A stretch of 64,000 bases of DNA from a bacterium (GTDB taxonomy: Bacteria; Zhuqueibacterota; QNDG01; JAFGCO01). Positions 51,631 to 60,997 of this stretch are shown piece by piece. Position 1 is the stretch's first letter; each line of letters begins with the position of its first letter. The notes under the pieces are model-generated. The model was not told where the DNA came from. It made no database searches and saw only the letters and a program-made list of their open reading frames with translations. Location of the stretch: assembly GCA_016932575.1 (NCBI GenBank), contig JAFGCO010000067.1, forward strand, positions 248,001-312,000, written 5' to 3'. A program made the translations under genes and the position numbers.

Positions 51631-53070
51631 ATGACACACCCCTGTCGCACACGATTCGCACCCAGTCCAACAGGACAAATTCACATCGGTAATGCAAGGA
51701 CCGCTATTATGAACTGGCTGGCTGCCCGACATTTTCACGGGCAGTTTATTCTACGTATCGAAGATACAGACCGGGAACGCTCAACGGAAGCCTCGGAAAA
51801 GTCCATTTTGGAGAACCTGCAATGGCTTGGTCTGGACTGGGATGAAGGCCCGGATACCGGAGGAAAGCGGGGACCTTACAGACAGTCCGAACGTCTGCAC
51901 CTATATCGGGAAATATTGGATGCGCTGATCCAAGGCGGTAAAGCCTATTTATGTTACTGTACTGCAGAAGAGCTGGAGAAACGCAGACAGACACAATTGA
52001 AACAGAGTGAGCAGCCGCATTATGATGGTCGATGTTTCAAACTTTCAGATAAAGAGAGAAAATCTTTTGAAGCGGAAGGCCGGAAGCCATCCGTTCGTTT
52101 TCATGTGCAAGCGGAGTCTGTGGCATTCAATGATCTGGTTAAAAGTGACATATCTGTGCCAAAGGATTCGATAAGTGATTTTGTGATTGCCCGGCCCGAC
52201 GGAATGCCCATGTATAATTTCGCCTGTGTGGTGGACGATCACTTCATGGCTATTACCCATGTCATCCGGGGAGACGATCACGTATCCAATACGCCAAGGC
52301 AGATCCTGCTCTACCAAGCCATGGGCTGGCAGACACCCGAATTCGCCCATATTCCCATGATCCTGGGCAAAGACCGCAACCGGCTTTCCAAACGGCATGG
52401 GGCCACATCTGTCTCTCAATTCAGGGAAATGGGTTATTTGCCCGAAGCCCTGGTCAATTTTCTCAGCCTGCTCTCCTGGTCTTCTGAAAGCGGCGAAGAG
52501 ATTTTATCCGGGGATCAGCTGATTCGGGAATTCAGTTTTAAAAAAGTATCCCGTTCCGCTTCCGTGTTTGACACAGAAAAACTGGATTGGATGAACGGTG
52601 TGTACATCCGGGAGAAAACGGATATACACACCCTGGCAAAATTGGCTGTGCCTTTTTTCCAGCAGGCCGGATATCCGGTGCCAAATGCCGAAGAGGCACT
52701 CCCGGTGATGAAGGTTATTCAAAATAAAATAGAAAAACTGTCAGAGATCGGGGAAAAAGCCAGGCTCTTTTTTCAGAAAACTGTTGAGCCGGAAAATAAT
52801 GAGGCCTATGATCTCCTGAAGCATTCAGACTCACACGCCGTATTTCAGGCATTTCTTTCTGAAACAGAGCAACTCTCCGTCTGGAACAGCGAGACATTTA
52901 TTTTGGTAATGAAGCAAGTACAGAAAAAATCGAATGTCAAAGGAAAGGCATTGTGGATGCCAATGCGTGTGGCATTAACGGGTCAGATGCATGGTCCGGA
53001 ACTGGGCCCGGTCGCAGAAATCCTGGGTCTTGACAAATGCCGGCAACTGGTCGTACAGGTCCTTGGATGA
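51631..53070 (+). CDS. gltX: Glutamyl-tRNA synthetase
   Basis: This 479-residue class I synthetase charges tRNA-Glu. It has RFAPSPTGQIHIGNARTAIMNW with the HIGH motif as HIGN, FILRIEDTDRERS, HVIRGDDHVSNTPRQ and the KMSKS-like RLSKRHG, followed by an all-helical anticodon-binding domain. I start at ATG 51631 with AGGA seven bases before it; an in-frame ATG at 51604 adds nine residues with no ribosome site. The form with TRFAPSPTG and RLSKR is the bacterial discriminating/non-discriminating type; which one cannot be told. Confidence 0.96.
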   Translation: MTHPCRTRFAPSPTGQIHIGNARTAIMNWLAARHFHGQFILRIEDTDRERSTEASEKSILENLQWLGLDWDEGPDTGGKRGPYRQSERLHLYREILDALIQGGKAYLCYCTAEELEKRRQTQLKQSEQPHYDGRCFKLSDKERKSFEAEGRKPSVRFHVQAESVAFNDLVKSDISVPKDSISDFVIARPDGMPMYNFACVVDDHFMAITHVIRGDDHVSNTPRQILLYQAMGWQTPEFAHIPMILGKDRNRLSKRHGATSVSQFREMGYLPEALVNFLSLLSWSSESGEEILSGDQLIREFSFKKVSRSASVFDTEKLDWMNGVYIREKTDIHTLAKLAVPFFQQAGYPVPNAEEALPVMKVIQNKIEKLSEIGEKARLFFQKTVEPENNEAYDLLKHSDSHAVFQAFLSETEQLSVWNSETFILVMKQVQKKSNVKGKALWMPMRVALTGQMHGPELGPVAEILGLDKCRQLVVQVLG

Positions 53071-53395
53071 AAATAGGCCATGTTCGGAATCCGGATTGAA
53101 TTCACAGCCAGCCAATATCATCTCCTCTCAGCCTGAATGGACAATTTTGAGTTGAATACGGCACTGTTTCAGGCATCAATCAGTATTAGAAACCGTTGAA
53201 TAAAAATGGCCTGTTTGTTGCCACATTTAATTCATTTTTACAATCCAATGGATAGGGATTTCACGATCCGAAATGGCCATAGATAAACTCCAGGGCTGTA
53301 TGCATAATAGATATTTAAAATTTGAACCATAGAATAAAAAAATTTGAACAAATAATGAACCGGGAATTAAAAAACACATCAGGGGGATCACGAAT
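53071..53395. other. Non-coding gap before the lytic transglycosylase gene
   Basis: 325 bases without a supported gene or clear RNA structure. The right half is AT-rich and holds the AGGGGG ribosome site of the next gene; the left half shows no motif I recognise. Confidence 0.4.
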
Positions 53396-54553
53396 ATGCG
53401 GCATCTGACTGGACTGCTTCTCTTTATGAGTCTGAGTATTTACGGACAATCGGATTGTTTCCACATACCGGAAGGACTGGAAAATCGAATCTTCTTCTGG
53501 GAAAAGGTGTTTACACACTATTCACTGGATCAAGTATTGATTCATGATTCTGAACATCCTGAGCGAATTTACCAGGTTCTGGATTTTCGGGAATTGAAAG
53601 CACGCGGCCTTCTCTATGAAAAATCCAAAAAGGAATCCATTCAAACAGCCAGGAATGAAATACGCGCCATCCTCGGGAAACTGGCTGCGACCACAGATAC
53701 CATACACCTTTCAAAAGAAGAAAAACGCATCCGGAGATTATTCGATCCAAATGCCAGGCCTTCTGTCTTTCGCCATGCCCGGATCTGCATCCATACCCAG
53801 AAGGGGGCCATGGAAACGTTCAAAGCCGGGCTGATTCGCTCCGGACGGTATGTGCCCGCTATGAAAGTCATATTCAAAGAAGAAGGATTGCCCGAAGATC
53901 TGGTCTACCTGGCGCATGTTGAATCGGGATTCCATCCATACGCAAAAAGCCCGGCTGGTGCCTTAGGAGTCTGGCAGTTTATCCAGTCTACAGGAAAACA
54001 GTATTTGAAAATCGGATCCACGATCGATGAACGCATGGATCCCATATTATCAACCAAAGGCGCAGCCAAACTGCTGAAATCCAATTATCAGGCAACAGAA
54101 TCCTGGCCGCTGGCCATTACGGCTTATAATCATGGATTGAATGGCATTCAGCAGGCCGTGATCTCTGTACACAGCCGGGATCTGGTGAAAATGATACAAA
54201 GTTATAGAAGTCCGTTGTTCGGTTATGCGTCCAAAAATTTCTATGCAGAATTTCTGGCGGCCCGCCAGATTGCTAAAAATCCACATAAATATTTCTCAAA
54301 TATTGAACTGGATCCTCCCATTCAGTATAAACTGGTGAGGCTGCCGTTTGCCTTTACAATACGGGAAGCGTCTCAAATGTTCAATGTGTCTCAGGAGATC
54401 CTGGCAAATATGAATCCGGCGTTGAAACAGGCCGTTACCCGGCGAGGCAAAAAAATTCCAAGAGGCTATTCCCTGCGTGTTCCCGTGGAGGTCAAGGCTG
54501 TCGGTGCCATGATTATTGGTCCGGGAATCGGAGCGGCTATCCAGGGATTCTGA
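53396..54553 (+). CDS. Membrane-bound lytic transglycosylase, MltD-like, with LysM
   Basis: This 385-residue exported protein has a signal peptide (1-18), a helical N-terminal region, and an SLT catalytic domain (about 155-275) with catalytic E176 in HVESGFHPYAKSPAGALGVWQF and ITAYNHGLNG. A LysM-like peptidoglycan-binding segment (about 310-368: FTIREASQMFNVSQEILANMNP) ends it. It cleaves glycan strands to anhydromuropeptides. AGGGGG lies upstream of the ATG. Only one LysM is present, fewer than in E. coli MltD. Confidence 0.88.
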   Translation: MRHLTGLLLFMSLSIYGQSDCFHIPEGLENRIFFWEKVFTHYSLDQVLIHDSEHPERIYQVLDFRELKARGLLYEKSKKESIQTARNEIRAILGKLAATTDTIHLSKEEKRIRRLFDPNARPSVFRHARICIHTQKGAMETFKAGLIRSGRYVPAMKVIFKEEGLPEDLVYLAHVESGFHPYAKSPAGALGVWQFIQSTGKQYLKIGSTIDERMDPILSTKGAAKLLKSNYQATESWPLAITAYNHGLNGIQQAVISVHSRDLVKMIQSYRSPLFGYASKNFYAEFLAARQIAKNPHKYFSNIELDPPIQYKLVRLPFAFTIREASQMFNVSQEILANMNPALKQAVTRRGKKIPRGYSLRVPVEVKAVGAMIIGPGIGAAIQGF

Positions 54554-54647
54554 TACCGTCAGTTGACGGATCTCATCACTTAATGATGACCAATAAATAC
54601 GCATAAAGCACACTACATAAAAATGTTCTTGAAATTTATAAAATACA

Positions 54648-57413
54648 ATGGTAAATAATAAGATGATGACAGCATCCAAATCATCCCGAAAACGGCTGTT
54701 CCTTCTGGATGGAATGGCACTTGCCTACAGGGCTTATTTTGCCTTTATCCGGAATCCTTTGATCAATTCCAAAGGTATCAATACCAGCGGCGTTTTTGGA
54801 TTCACAAACACGCTCATGCGTATTTTAAAAGAGGAACAGCCAGATTATGTGGCTGTTGTTTTCGACACATCCGCACCCACATTCCGTCATAAAAAATTTC
54901 CGGAATACAAGGCAACACGGGAAAAAATGCCGGACGAGCTTCGTGAGCAGATTCCGGTCATCCGTAATATGGTCGAGGCATTCAATATCCCAATAGTAGA
55001 AAAAGACGGATTCGAAGCAGATGATGTGATTGGCACATTGGCCAGACGCGCCGAAGCACAGGGCATGGAAGTATTCATGGCGACTGGAGACAAAGATTTT
55101 ATGCAGCTGGTATCCAGCCGGGTTAAAATGGTCAGCCTGAAGCGCTCACAAGGTGAAACGGAAATTCTGGATTCCGATGGCGTTATCAAGAAAGTGGGGC
55201 TGCCTCCTGAAAAAATTGTCGATTTTCTGGGACTTATGGGCGATACATCAGACAATGTACCCGGAGTTCCAGGCGTGGGACCTAAAACTGCCCTGATGCT
55301 TATTCGTGATTTCGGATCCATGGATAATATACTGGAACATCTGGATGAGATATCGCGCAAAAGTGTGCAGAAAAATATTAGAGAACACCGGGAACAGGCC
55401 CTTTTGTCCCGGGAGCTGGTTACCATTCATACGGATGTCCCCCTGGACGTTAAGGTTGAGGATTTGAAAGCCAGGACGCCGGATCAGGAAACACTGGTTT
55501 CCCTTTTCCGCAAGCTGGAATTTAATCGCATGTTACAGGACATTTCAGCCTTAACCGGAAAAACAGCAGACACCATTGAAAAACAATACACGACCATCGA
55601 ATCACCGGAAGCCCTTAACACTTTTATACGAAAACTGAAAGGGCAATCGATGTTCGCAATGGATCTTGAAACCACTTCGCTTGAACCAATGACGGCGGAC
55701 ATCGTAGGCCTTTCCTTTTCCTGGAGCCCGGGAGAGGCATTCTATATCCCGGCACTCATGCCGGAAGAAGATTCGGGAATGATTGCTTCGGATCCCGAAT
55801 CCCGGCTGAATAAAATTCTCAGCCCCATAAAATCCATTCTTGAAAATCCTGATATTCGCAAATGCGGACAAAACATTAAATATGATATGCTCGTGTTAAA
55901 ACAGCATGGCATCAACGTGAAAGGCGTGGACTTTGACAGCATGGTAGCCGCTTATCTGATTGATCCTTCGGCACGGCAGTATAATATCGATGCGCTCGCC
56001 ATGCAGTTTCTTCAGTATACCAAAATTCCAACCAAAGACCTGATAGGCAAGGGGCGCAATCAAATTACCATGGATCTGGTGGCTGTGGAAAAAATATCGG
56101 AATATGCCTGTGAAGATGCGGATATCGCATTTCGGCTGCGAAAAGTAATGGAGCCGCGTCTGGAGAAGGACGGCCTCTCCCATCTGTTCCAGGATGTGGA
56201 AATGCCACTGGTCTCTGTGCTCATGATGCTGGAGGAAAATGGTGTGGCACTGGATACGAAGTTGCTCAGGGAGATGTCCCTGGAAATGCAGAATCAGCTC
56301 AATGATCTGGAAACCGAAATCTATGAAATCGCGGGCGAATCCTTCAATATTAATTCAACCCAGCAGCTGGGTATTATTCTATTTGAAAAACTCAAGGTAC
56401 ACGAAATCCTTGGAAAACGGAAGGCCAAACGAACAAAAACCGGATATGCGACGGATGTTCGCGTGCTGGAAAGCCTGTCCGCACATCCGCTACCAAAAAG
56501 ACTGCTGGATTACCGACAGCTGACCAAATTAAAATCCACCTACGTGGACGCATTGCCTGCACTCATCTGCAAATCCACCGGGCGGGTTCATGCCAGCTTC
56601 AATCAGACAGTTGCAGCGACAGGACGTCTTTCCACCAGTAATCCCAATCTGCAGAACATTCCCATCCGTACAGAACTCGGCCGGGAAATCAGAAAAGCCT
56701 TTGTTGCACAGAAACCGGGCTGGAAACTGCTTTCTGCGGATTACAGCCAGATCGAGCTGCGGCTGATGGCGCATCTTTCCGGAGACAAAACCCTGCTGGA
56801 ATCGTTTCAGAGAGGCGAGGATGTGCACCGCCGGACCGCTTCGGAAATTTTCAGTGTCATGCCTGAACAGGTAACCCCGGATCTTCGCCGACAGGCCAAA
56901 ACCATCAATTTCGGTATTATGTACGGCATGGGTGCCTACGGACTGGCCTCACGGCTGAGTATTTCCAATGAAGAAGCCCAGAATTTCATCAGCGCGTATT
57001 TTACCCGGTATCCCAAGGTCAATGCATTCATTGCCGAAACCATTGCCAGGGCCTACAAACAGGGTTATGTCAAAACGCTGATGAACCGCCGCCGGTACCT
57101 TCCGGAGTTAAAAAGCGACAACCGCAACATCCGGGATTTCGGCGAGCGCACGGCTGTGAACACCCCCATTCAGGGCACGGCGGCCGATCTGATTAAAATC
57201 GCCATGATCCATATTGCGGAAATACTTCAAAAAGAACGCTGGCAATCCAAAATGATCCTGCAGATTCACGACGAACTGCTTTTCGAAGCGCCTGAATCCG
57301 AACTGGACAAACTTGCCGACATGGTCCGCATGGAAATGGAAGGAGCGATACAGCTTGACGTACCCATCCAAGTCGACGTGGGTACAGGCAGCAACTGGTT
57401 CGAGGCACATTAA
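54648..57413 (+). CDS. polA: DNA polymerase I
   Basis: The 921-residue protein has all three parts: a 5'-3' exonuclease (about 12-305: KFPEYKATREKMP, EADDVIGTLA, GDTSDNVPGVPGVG), a 3'-5' exonuclease with intact residues (MDLETTSLEP, GQNIKYDML, YACEDADIAF), and the polymerase (QNIPIRTELGREIRKAF, SADYSQIELRLMAHLS, RRQAKTINFGIMYGMG, LQIHDELLFE). Proofreading should be active. The start ATG 54648 lacks a clear ribosome site; ATG 54663 or 54666 in frame are alternatives. A shared terminator lies between it and tRNA-Leu. Confidence 0.97.
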   Translation: MVNNKMMTASKSSRKRLFLLDGMALAYRAYFAFIRNPLINSKGINTSGVFGFTNTLMRILKEEQPDYVAVVFDTSAPTFRHKKFPEYKATREKMPDELREQIPVIRNMVEAFNIPIVEKDGFEADDVIGTLARRAEAQGMEVFMATGDKDFMQLVSSRVKMVSLKRSQGETEILDSDGVIKKVGLPPEKIVDFLGLMGDTSDNVPGVPGVGPKTALMLIRDFGSMDNILEHLDEISRKSVQKNIREHREQALLSRELVTIHTDVPLDVKVEDLKARTPDQETLVSLFRKLEFNRMLQDISALTGKTADTIEKQYTTIESPEALNTFIRKLKGQSMFAMDLETTSLEPMTADIVGLSFSWSPGEAFYIPALMPEEDSGMIASDPESRLNKILSPIKSILENPDIRKCGQNIKYDMLVLKQHGINVKGVDFDSMVAAYLIDPSARQYNIDALAMQFLQYTKIPTKDLIGKGRNQITMDLVAVEKISEYACEDADIAFRLRKVMEPRLEKDGLSHLFQDVEMPLVSVLMMLEENGVALDTKLLREMSLEMQNQLNDLETEIYEIAGESFNINSTQQLGIILFEKLKVHEILGKRKAKRTKTGYATDVRVLESLSAHPLPKRLLDYRQLTKLKSTYVDALPALICKSTGRVHASFNQTVAATGRLSTSNPNLQNIPIRTELGREIRKAFVAQKPGWKLLSADYSQIELRLMAHLSGDKTLLESFQRGEDVHRRTASEIFSVMPEQVTPDLRRQAKTINFGIMYGMGAYGLASRLSISNEEAQNFISAYFTRYPKVNAFIAETIARAYKQGYVKTLMNRRRYLPELKSDNRNIRDFGERTAVNTPIQGTAADLIKIAMIHIAEILQKERWQSKMILQIHDELLFEAPESELDKLADMVRMEMEGAIQLDVPIQVDVGTGSNWFEAH

Positions 57414-57450
57414 ATTATTCCGCAATCCTGAATTGTCATTTTATGACCAA

Positions 57451-57482
57451 AAAAAAGCCGCCCTTTTCACCGGACGGCTTTT
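57451..57482. terminator. Bidirectional terminator between polA and tRNA-Leu
   Basis: AAAAGCCGCC pairs with GGACGGCTTTT (one bulged base) around an 8-9 base loop. On the minus strand it is followed by eight T residues and ends the tRNA-Leu transcript a few bases past its 3' end. On the plus strand TTTT follows, a weaker stop for polA. Confidence 0.65.
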
Positions 57483-57483
57483 G

Positions 57484-57567
57484 TGCCGAAGGTGGGATTC
57501 GAACCCACACGAGCGCGAGCTCACACGGCCCTGAACCGTGCGCGTCTGCCAGTTTCACCACTTCGGC
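57484..57567 (-). tRNA. tRNA-Leu, anticodon CAG
   Basis: Class II tRNA of 84 bases on the minus strand. The acceptor stem GCCGAAG pairs with CTTCGGC with discriminator A. The anticodon stem CACGG/CCGTG has loop TTCAGGG, giving anticodon CAG (codon CUG). A long variable arm (GAGC/GCTC) and a T-arm with GGTTCGAATCC are present. The CCA end is not encoded. A strong promoter precedes it and a terminator follows. Confidence 0.97.
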
Positions 57568-57578
57568 AAGTGCGGAAT

Positions 57579-57607
57579 AATATAAAAATTGACAGCCCGA
57601 AAGTCAA
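57579..57607 (-). promoter_or_regulatory. Strong sigma-70 promoter of tRNA-Leu
   Basis: On the minus strand TTGACT (57607-57602), a 17-base spacer and TATATT (57584-57579) lie 11 bases before the tRNA. Its near-consensus form shows that the organism reads ordinary -35/-10 elements. Confidence 0.7.
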
Positions 57608-57704
57608 GCTGATATTTTTTGCAAACACGGACATTTTACATTATATTATACACTTGCGATTGTATATCAATGGACAATGATACATAAAGAAAAAATGTCA
57701 ACTG

Positions 57705-58181
57705 ATGAGCCAGTCTGATAAAAACAGCAGTATAAAAATCGTCACGCAAAACCGGAAAGCACGTCACGACTATCATATCATCGAAACCTGGGAAGCCGGC
57801 ATGGTTCTGCGCGGCACCGAGGTGAAATCCCTGCGGGACGGAAAAGCCAATCTGAAAGACAGCTACGCCCGGTTGGAAAACGGCGAAGTGTTCCTTTATA
57901 ACTGCCATATCTCCCCCTATGAAAAAGGAACCTATGCCAATCACGATCCGGAAAGAAAACGAAAGCTCTTGCTCAACCGGCAGGAAATTCGTAAATTAAC
58001 CGGCAAAGTCGAAGAAAAGGGCCTGACTCTCATTGCCCTGAAAATTTATTTCAAGCACGGCATCGCGAAAGTCGAGCTGGGTCTGGCCCGGGGTAAAAAA
58101 CTGTATGACCGCCGGGCGGACATTGCCAAACGTGACATGAAACGGGAAATAGAACGCTCATTAAAACATAAACGTTATTGA
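57705..58181 (+). CDS. smpB: SsrA-binding protein SmpB
   Basis: The 158-residue protein binds tmRNA for trans-translation rescue of stalled ribosomes. Family marks: [60 protein letters not shown] and a basic tail [18 protein letters not shown]. There is no clear ribosome site at ATG 57705. No tmRNA gene is visible nearby. tyrS follows seven bases later. Confidence 0.96.
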   Translation: MSQSDKNSSIKIVTQNRKARHDYHIIETWEAGMVLRGTEVKSLRDGKANLKDSYARLENGEVFLYNCHISPYEKGTYANHDPERKRKLLLNRQEIRKLTGKVEEKGLTLIALKIYFKHGIAKVELGLARGKKLYDRRADIAKRDMKREIERSLKHKRY

Positions 58182-58188
58182 GGGTAAC

Positions 58189-59457
58189 ATGGGCAATGTT
58201 TTCAATACCCTGAAAGACCGGGGCTTTATCTATCAAACCACAGACGATGGCGCCATCGAACAGCTGCTGATGAAAAAAAATATCACCTGTTATATTGGAT
58301 TCGATGCCACTGCGGATTCCCTGCATATTGGCAGCCTGGTTCCCCTGATGGCCCTGATGCATATGCAGCGTGCTGGCCATCGTCCCATCGCCCTGCTTGG
58401 AGGCGGCACCACCATGGTAGGCGATCCGAGCGGGAAAAGTGAGATGCGCCAGATGCTCACTCTGGATGAAATCAAGACATTCGGTGAGGGCATTCGGGCC
58501 CAGTTTGCTCATTATCTGAATTTTTCAAATAACAGAGCCCTGATGCTCAATAACGCTGATTGGCTGATGTCCCTCAACTACATCGAATTCTTACGGGACG
58601 TGGGCGTGCATTTCAGTATAAACCGAATGCTGACGGCAGAAAGTGTAAAACAAAGGCTGGAAACCGGCCTTTCTTTTATTGAATTTAATTATATGCTTCT
58701 CCAGGCGTATGATTTCTATATCCTGGCCCGGGATCAGGACTGCATGCTGCAAATGGGGGGTCAGGATCAATGGGGCAATATTGTGGCCGGATCGGATTTA
58801 ACCCGACGGAAACTCGGCAAACAGGTTTACGGCATGACCTTCCCCCTGATCACCACGGCAAGCGGTGAAAAATTCGGCAAATCAGCCGGCAATGCTGTTT
58901 GGCTGGATAAGAACAAGACTTCCGTTTTTGACTTTTATCAGTATTTCCGAAATGCAGATGACCGGGATGTGGAAAAATACCTGGGCCTGTTCACCCTGCT
59001 GCCTATAGACGAAGCCAGGGAACTGCCTAAAAAAAATATCAACCGAGCCAAGGAAATTCTTGCCTACGAAGTCACTTGCCTGGCCCATGGCAGACAGGCG
59101 GCCACAGCCGCCTATACAGCGTCCGTCCGTCAGTTCGGCCAGGCAGATCCGGGCGGCGAGGTTTCCTCCTCTTCGGAAATCATAGATATTCAACTGGACA
59201 ATGCAGTGCCCATTCCCACCGAGAAACTGTCGAAGCACCTTCTTTCCGAAGGTCTGTGGATTGTCAGGCTGTTCGTGGAGGCCGGTTTATGCAAGAGCAA
59301 CGGTGAAGCACGACGGCTGATCAAACAGGGAGGGGCCTATTTCAATGATCAGCAGGTCTCAAGTGAGGAATTTGACGTACATGAAAAAGACATTTCCGAC
59401 GATGAAGTCACACTTCGGGCCGGAAAAAAACGAGTCAAGAGGATTATTTTCATATAA
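58189..59457 (+). CDS. tyrS: Tyrosyl-tRNA synthetase
   Basis: The 422-residue class I synthetase has CYIGFDATADSLHIGSLVPL with the HIGH motif as HIGS, GGGTTMVGDPSGK, QAYDFYILARD, MGGQDQWGNI, the KMSKS equivalent KFGKSAGN, and a C-terminal S4 RNA-binding domain (about 355-420) ending RAGKKRVKRIIF. The KFGKS form is the TyrRS of the E. coli kind. GAGGGTAAC precedes the ATG. It is coupled with smpB. Confidence 0.97.
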   Translation: MGNVFNTLKDRGFIYQTTDDGAIEQLLMKKNITCYIGFDATADSLHIGSLVPLMALMHMQRAGHRPIALLGGGTTMVGDPSGKSEMRQMLTLDEIKTFGEGIRAQFAHYLNFSNNRALMLNNADWLMSLNYIEFLRDVGVHFSINRMLTAESVKQRLETGLSFIEFNYMLLQAYDFYILARDQDCMLQMGGQDQWGNIVAGSDLTRRKLGKQVYGMTFPLITTASGEKFGKSAGNAVWLDKNKTSVFDFYQYFRNADDRDVEKYLGLFTLLPIDEARELPKKNINRAKEILAYEVTCLAHGRQAATAAYTASVRQFGQADPGGEVSSSSEIIDIQLDNAVPIPTEKLSKHLLSEGLWIVRLFVEAGLCKSNGEARRLIKQGGAYFNDQQVSSEEFDVHEKDISDDEVTLRAGKKRVKRIIFI

Positions 59458-59513
59458 CCGGATTTTATTGATTTTCCATTCATAATTTTTAAGCTGAACC
59501 AGCCATTTTTTTA

Positions 59514-60275
59514 ATGATATTAAAAACAAAAATAGTCCGTGTAACAGTCGAAAATATCGCTGAATATCCTCAGGCGATTTGTTACATTAATCCCAAAAAT
59601 GAATTTTTTTCAAAAAAGGTCGAATGGCTCAAAGAACAATTTCAAAAAGGCTTAATCATTAAACTTCTCTATCTGGAAGACGTCAAAAGACCGGTTGGAT
59701 TTATTGAATATGTTCCGGGAGAATACTGCTGGAGACCGGTCAATGCAAAAAATTATATGTTTATTCACTGCCTTTGGACCAACGGCAGAAAATATCAGCA
59801 CCAGGGACTTGGAACATCTCTGATTGCAGAGGCAGAAAAGGATGCAACAGAAATGTTTGGAATGGCTGCAGTCACAAGTGACCAGGCTTTCATGGCAAAT
59901 AAAACACTATTTCTCAAAAACGGATACACGATTGTTGCAGAAACCGGAAAAGAGCAATTATTGGTGAAGCAATGGAAAACCGGACCGCTTCCATCGGTAA
60001 ATGAATCGAAAAATGAATTGGAAAAATATCAGGAACTCACAATGATATATTCAAGGCAATGCCCCTGGGTTGCCCGGTTTATGGAAGAAGTCAAACCTGT
60101 CCTTAGAGAAAAGCATTTAAAACCAAAGATAATCGAATTAAAAACAGCAGAAGAAGCCCATCAGGCGCCATCCTTGTATGGCGTGTTTCATCTGATTTAT
60201 CAGGGAAGATTGCTCGCGGACCGTTATATATCAACAACGCGATTTAAGAACATCATCAACAAGGAAATGAAATGA
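59514..60275 (+). CDS. GNAT acetyltransferase with YoaP-type C-terminal domain
   Basis: The 253-residue protein has an N-terminal GNAT domain (about 1-150) with the acetyl-CoA loop QHQGLGTSLIAEAE and a C-terminal YoaP-like thioredoxin-fold part (about 175-250) with MIYSRQCPWVARFMEEV. The family may act on small substrates, but its function is unknown; the single Cys-Pro is not a CxxC redox site. There is no clear ribosome site at ATG 59514. It overlaps the hemolysin III gene by four bases (ATGA), so the two are expressed together. Confidence 0.8.
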   Translation: MILKTKIVRVTVENIAEYPQAICYINPKNEFFSKKVEWLKEQFQKGLIIKLLYLEDVKRPVGFIEYVPGEYCWRPVNAKNYMFIHCLWTNGRKYQHQGLGTSLIAEAEKDATEMFGMAAVTSDQAFMANKTLFLKNGYTIVAETGKEQLLVKQWKTGPLPSVNESKNELEKYQELTMIYSRQCPWVARFMEEVKPVLREKHLKPKIIELKTAEEAHQAPSLYGVFHLIYQGRLLADRYISTTRFKNIINKEMK

Positions 60276-60922
60276 GCAGGCAAAAACGATCTTTCACTAT
60301 CGGTGAAGAAATTTCACACAGCATCTCCCACGGTATCGGGGCCGCATTGGGAATTGCCGCTCTTGTCATTCTGGTGGCTCTGGCCGCAGGACAGCGAGAT
60401 GCCTGGCGCGTAGTCAGCTTCAGCATTTACGGAGGATCGCTCATTCTGCTCTACCTGGCATCGACGCTTTATCATGGAATACAGCATAGAACTGCAAAAT
60501 ATGTTTTTGAAGTCCTGGACCACGATGCCATCTACCTGCTGATTGCCGGTACATATACGCCGTTTCTGCTCGTGACCATGCGCGGCCCATGGGGCTGGTC
60601 CCTGTTCGGGGTCATCTGGATTCTGGCTATTACCGGCATTGTCTTCAAATCCATTTTCATGCACCGCATGGAAAAAGTCTCTCTCGCCATTTACATTCTC
60701 ATGGGCTGGCTGATCATTATCGCTGCCAAGCCCATGATGGCCCATATGCCAAAAGCAGGTTTTGTCTGGCTGCTGGGCGGCGGTTTGTGTTATACAATTG
60801 GCGCTGTTTTTTATGTCTGGAGGCGCTTAAAATTCAGCCACTTCATCTGGCATCTCTTTGTGCTGGTCGGAAGCATATTGCACTTCTTCTGCATTTTGCT
60901 TTATGTTCTGCCTGAAGATTAA
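60272..60922 (+). CDS. Hemolysin III family (PAQR-like) membrane protein
   Basis: The 216-residue protein has seven membrane helices and the PAQR metal-site residues: the early SHSISHGIGA, ASTLYHGIQH, DHDAIYLLIAGTYTPFLL, and the last HFIWHLFVLVGSILHFF. These Ser/His/Asp residues bind zinc in the family, which may hydrolyse lipids such as ceramides. The bacterial role is unsettled despite the hemolysin name. It is coupled to the YoaP-like acetyltransferase upstream. Confidence 0.9.
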   Translation: MSRQKRSFTIGEEISHSISHGIGAALGIAALVILVALAAGQRDAWRVVSFSIYGGSLILLYLASTLYHGIQHRTAKYVFEVLDHDAIYLLIAGTYTPFLLVTMRGPWGWSLFGVIWILAITGIVFKSIFMHRMEKVSLAIYILMGWLIIIAAKPMMAHMPKAGFVWLLGGGLCYTIGAVFYVWRRLKFSHFIWHLFVLVGSILHFFCILLYVLPED

Positions 60923-60997
60923 AACTGACAGGATTGGCGGTTTGCCGATGGTTATCAAAAAACCGGATTCAGGCAAATCTAATAAAGAAGATCCTTA

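Noticed and set aside
51443-51634. 63-residue frame upstream of gltX
   Set aside because: It overlaps the gltX start region, begins with TTG, and its second half follows the gltX leader; no ribosome site.
57568-57704. tmRNA or other RNA gene next to smpB
   Set aside because: Only the tRNA-Leu promoter and AT-rich sequence are visible; no tRNA-like ends with a tag-coding frame were found.
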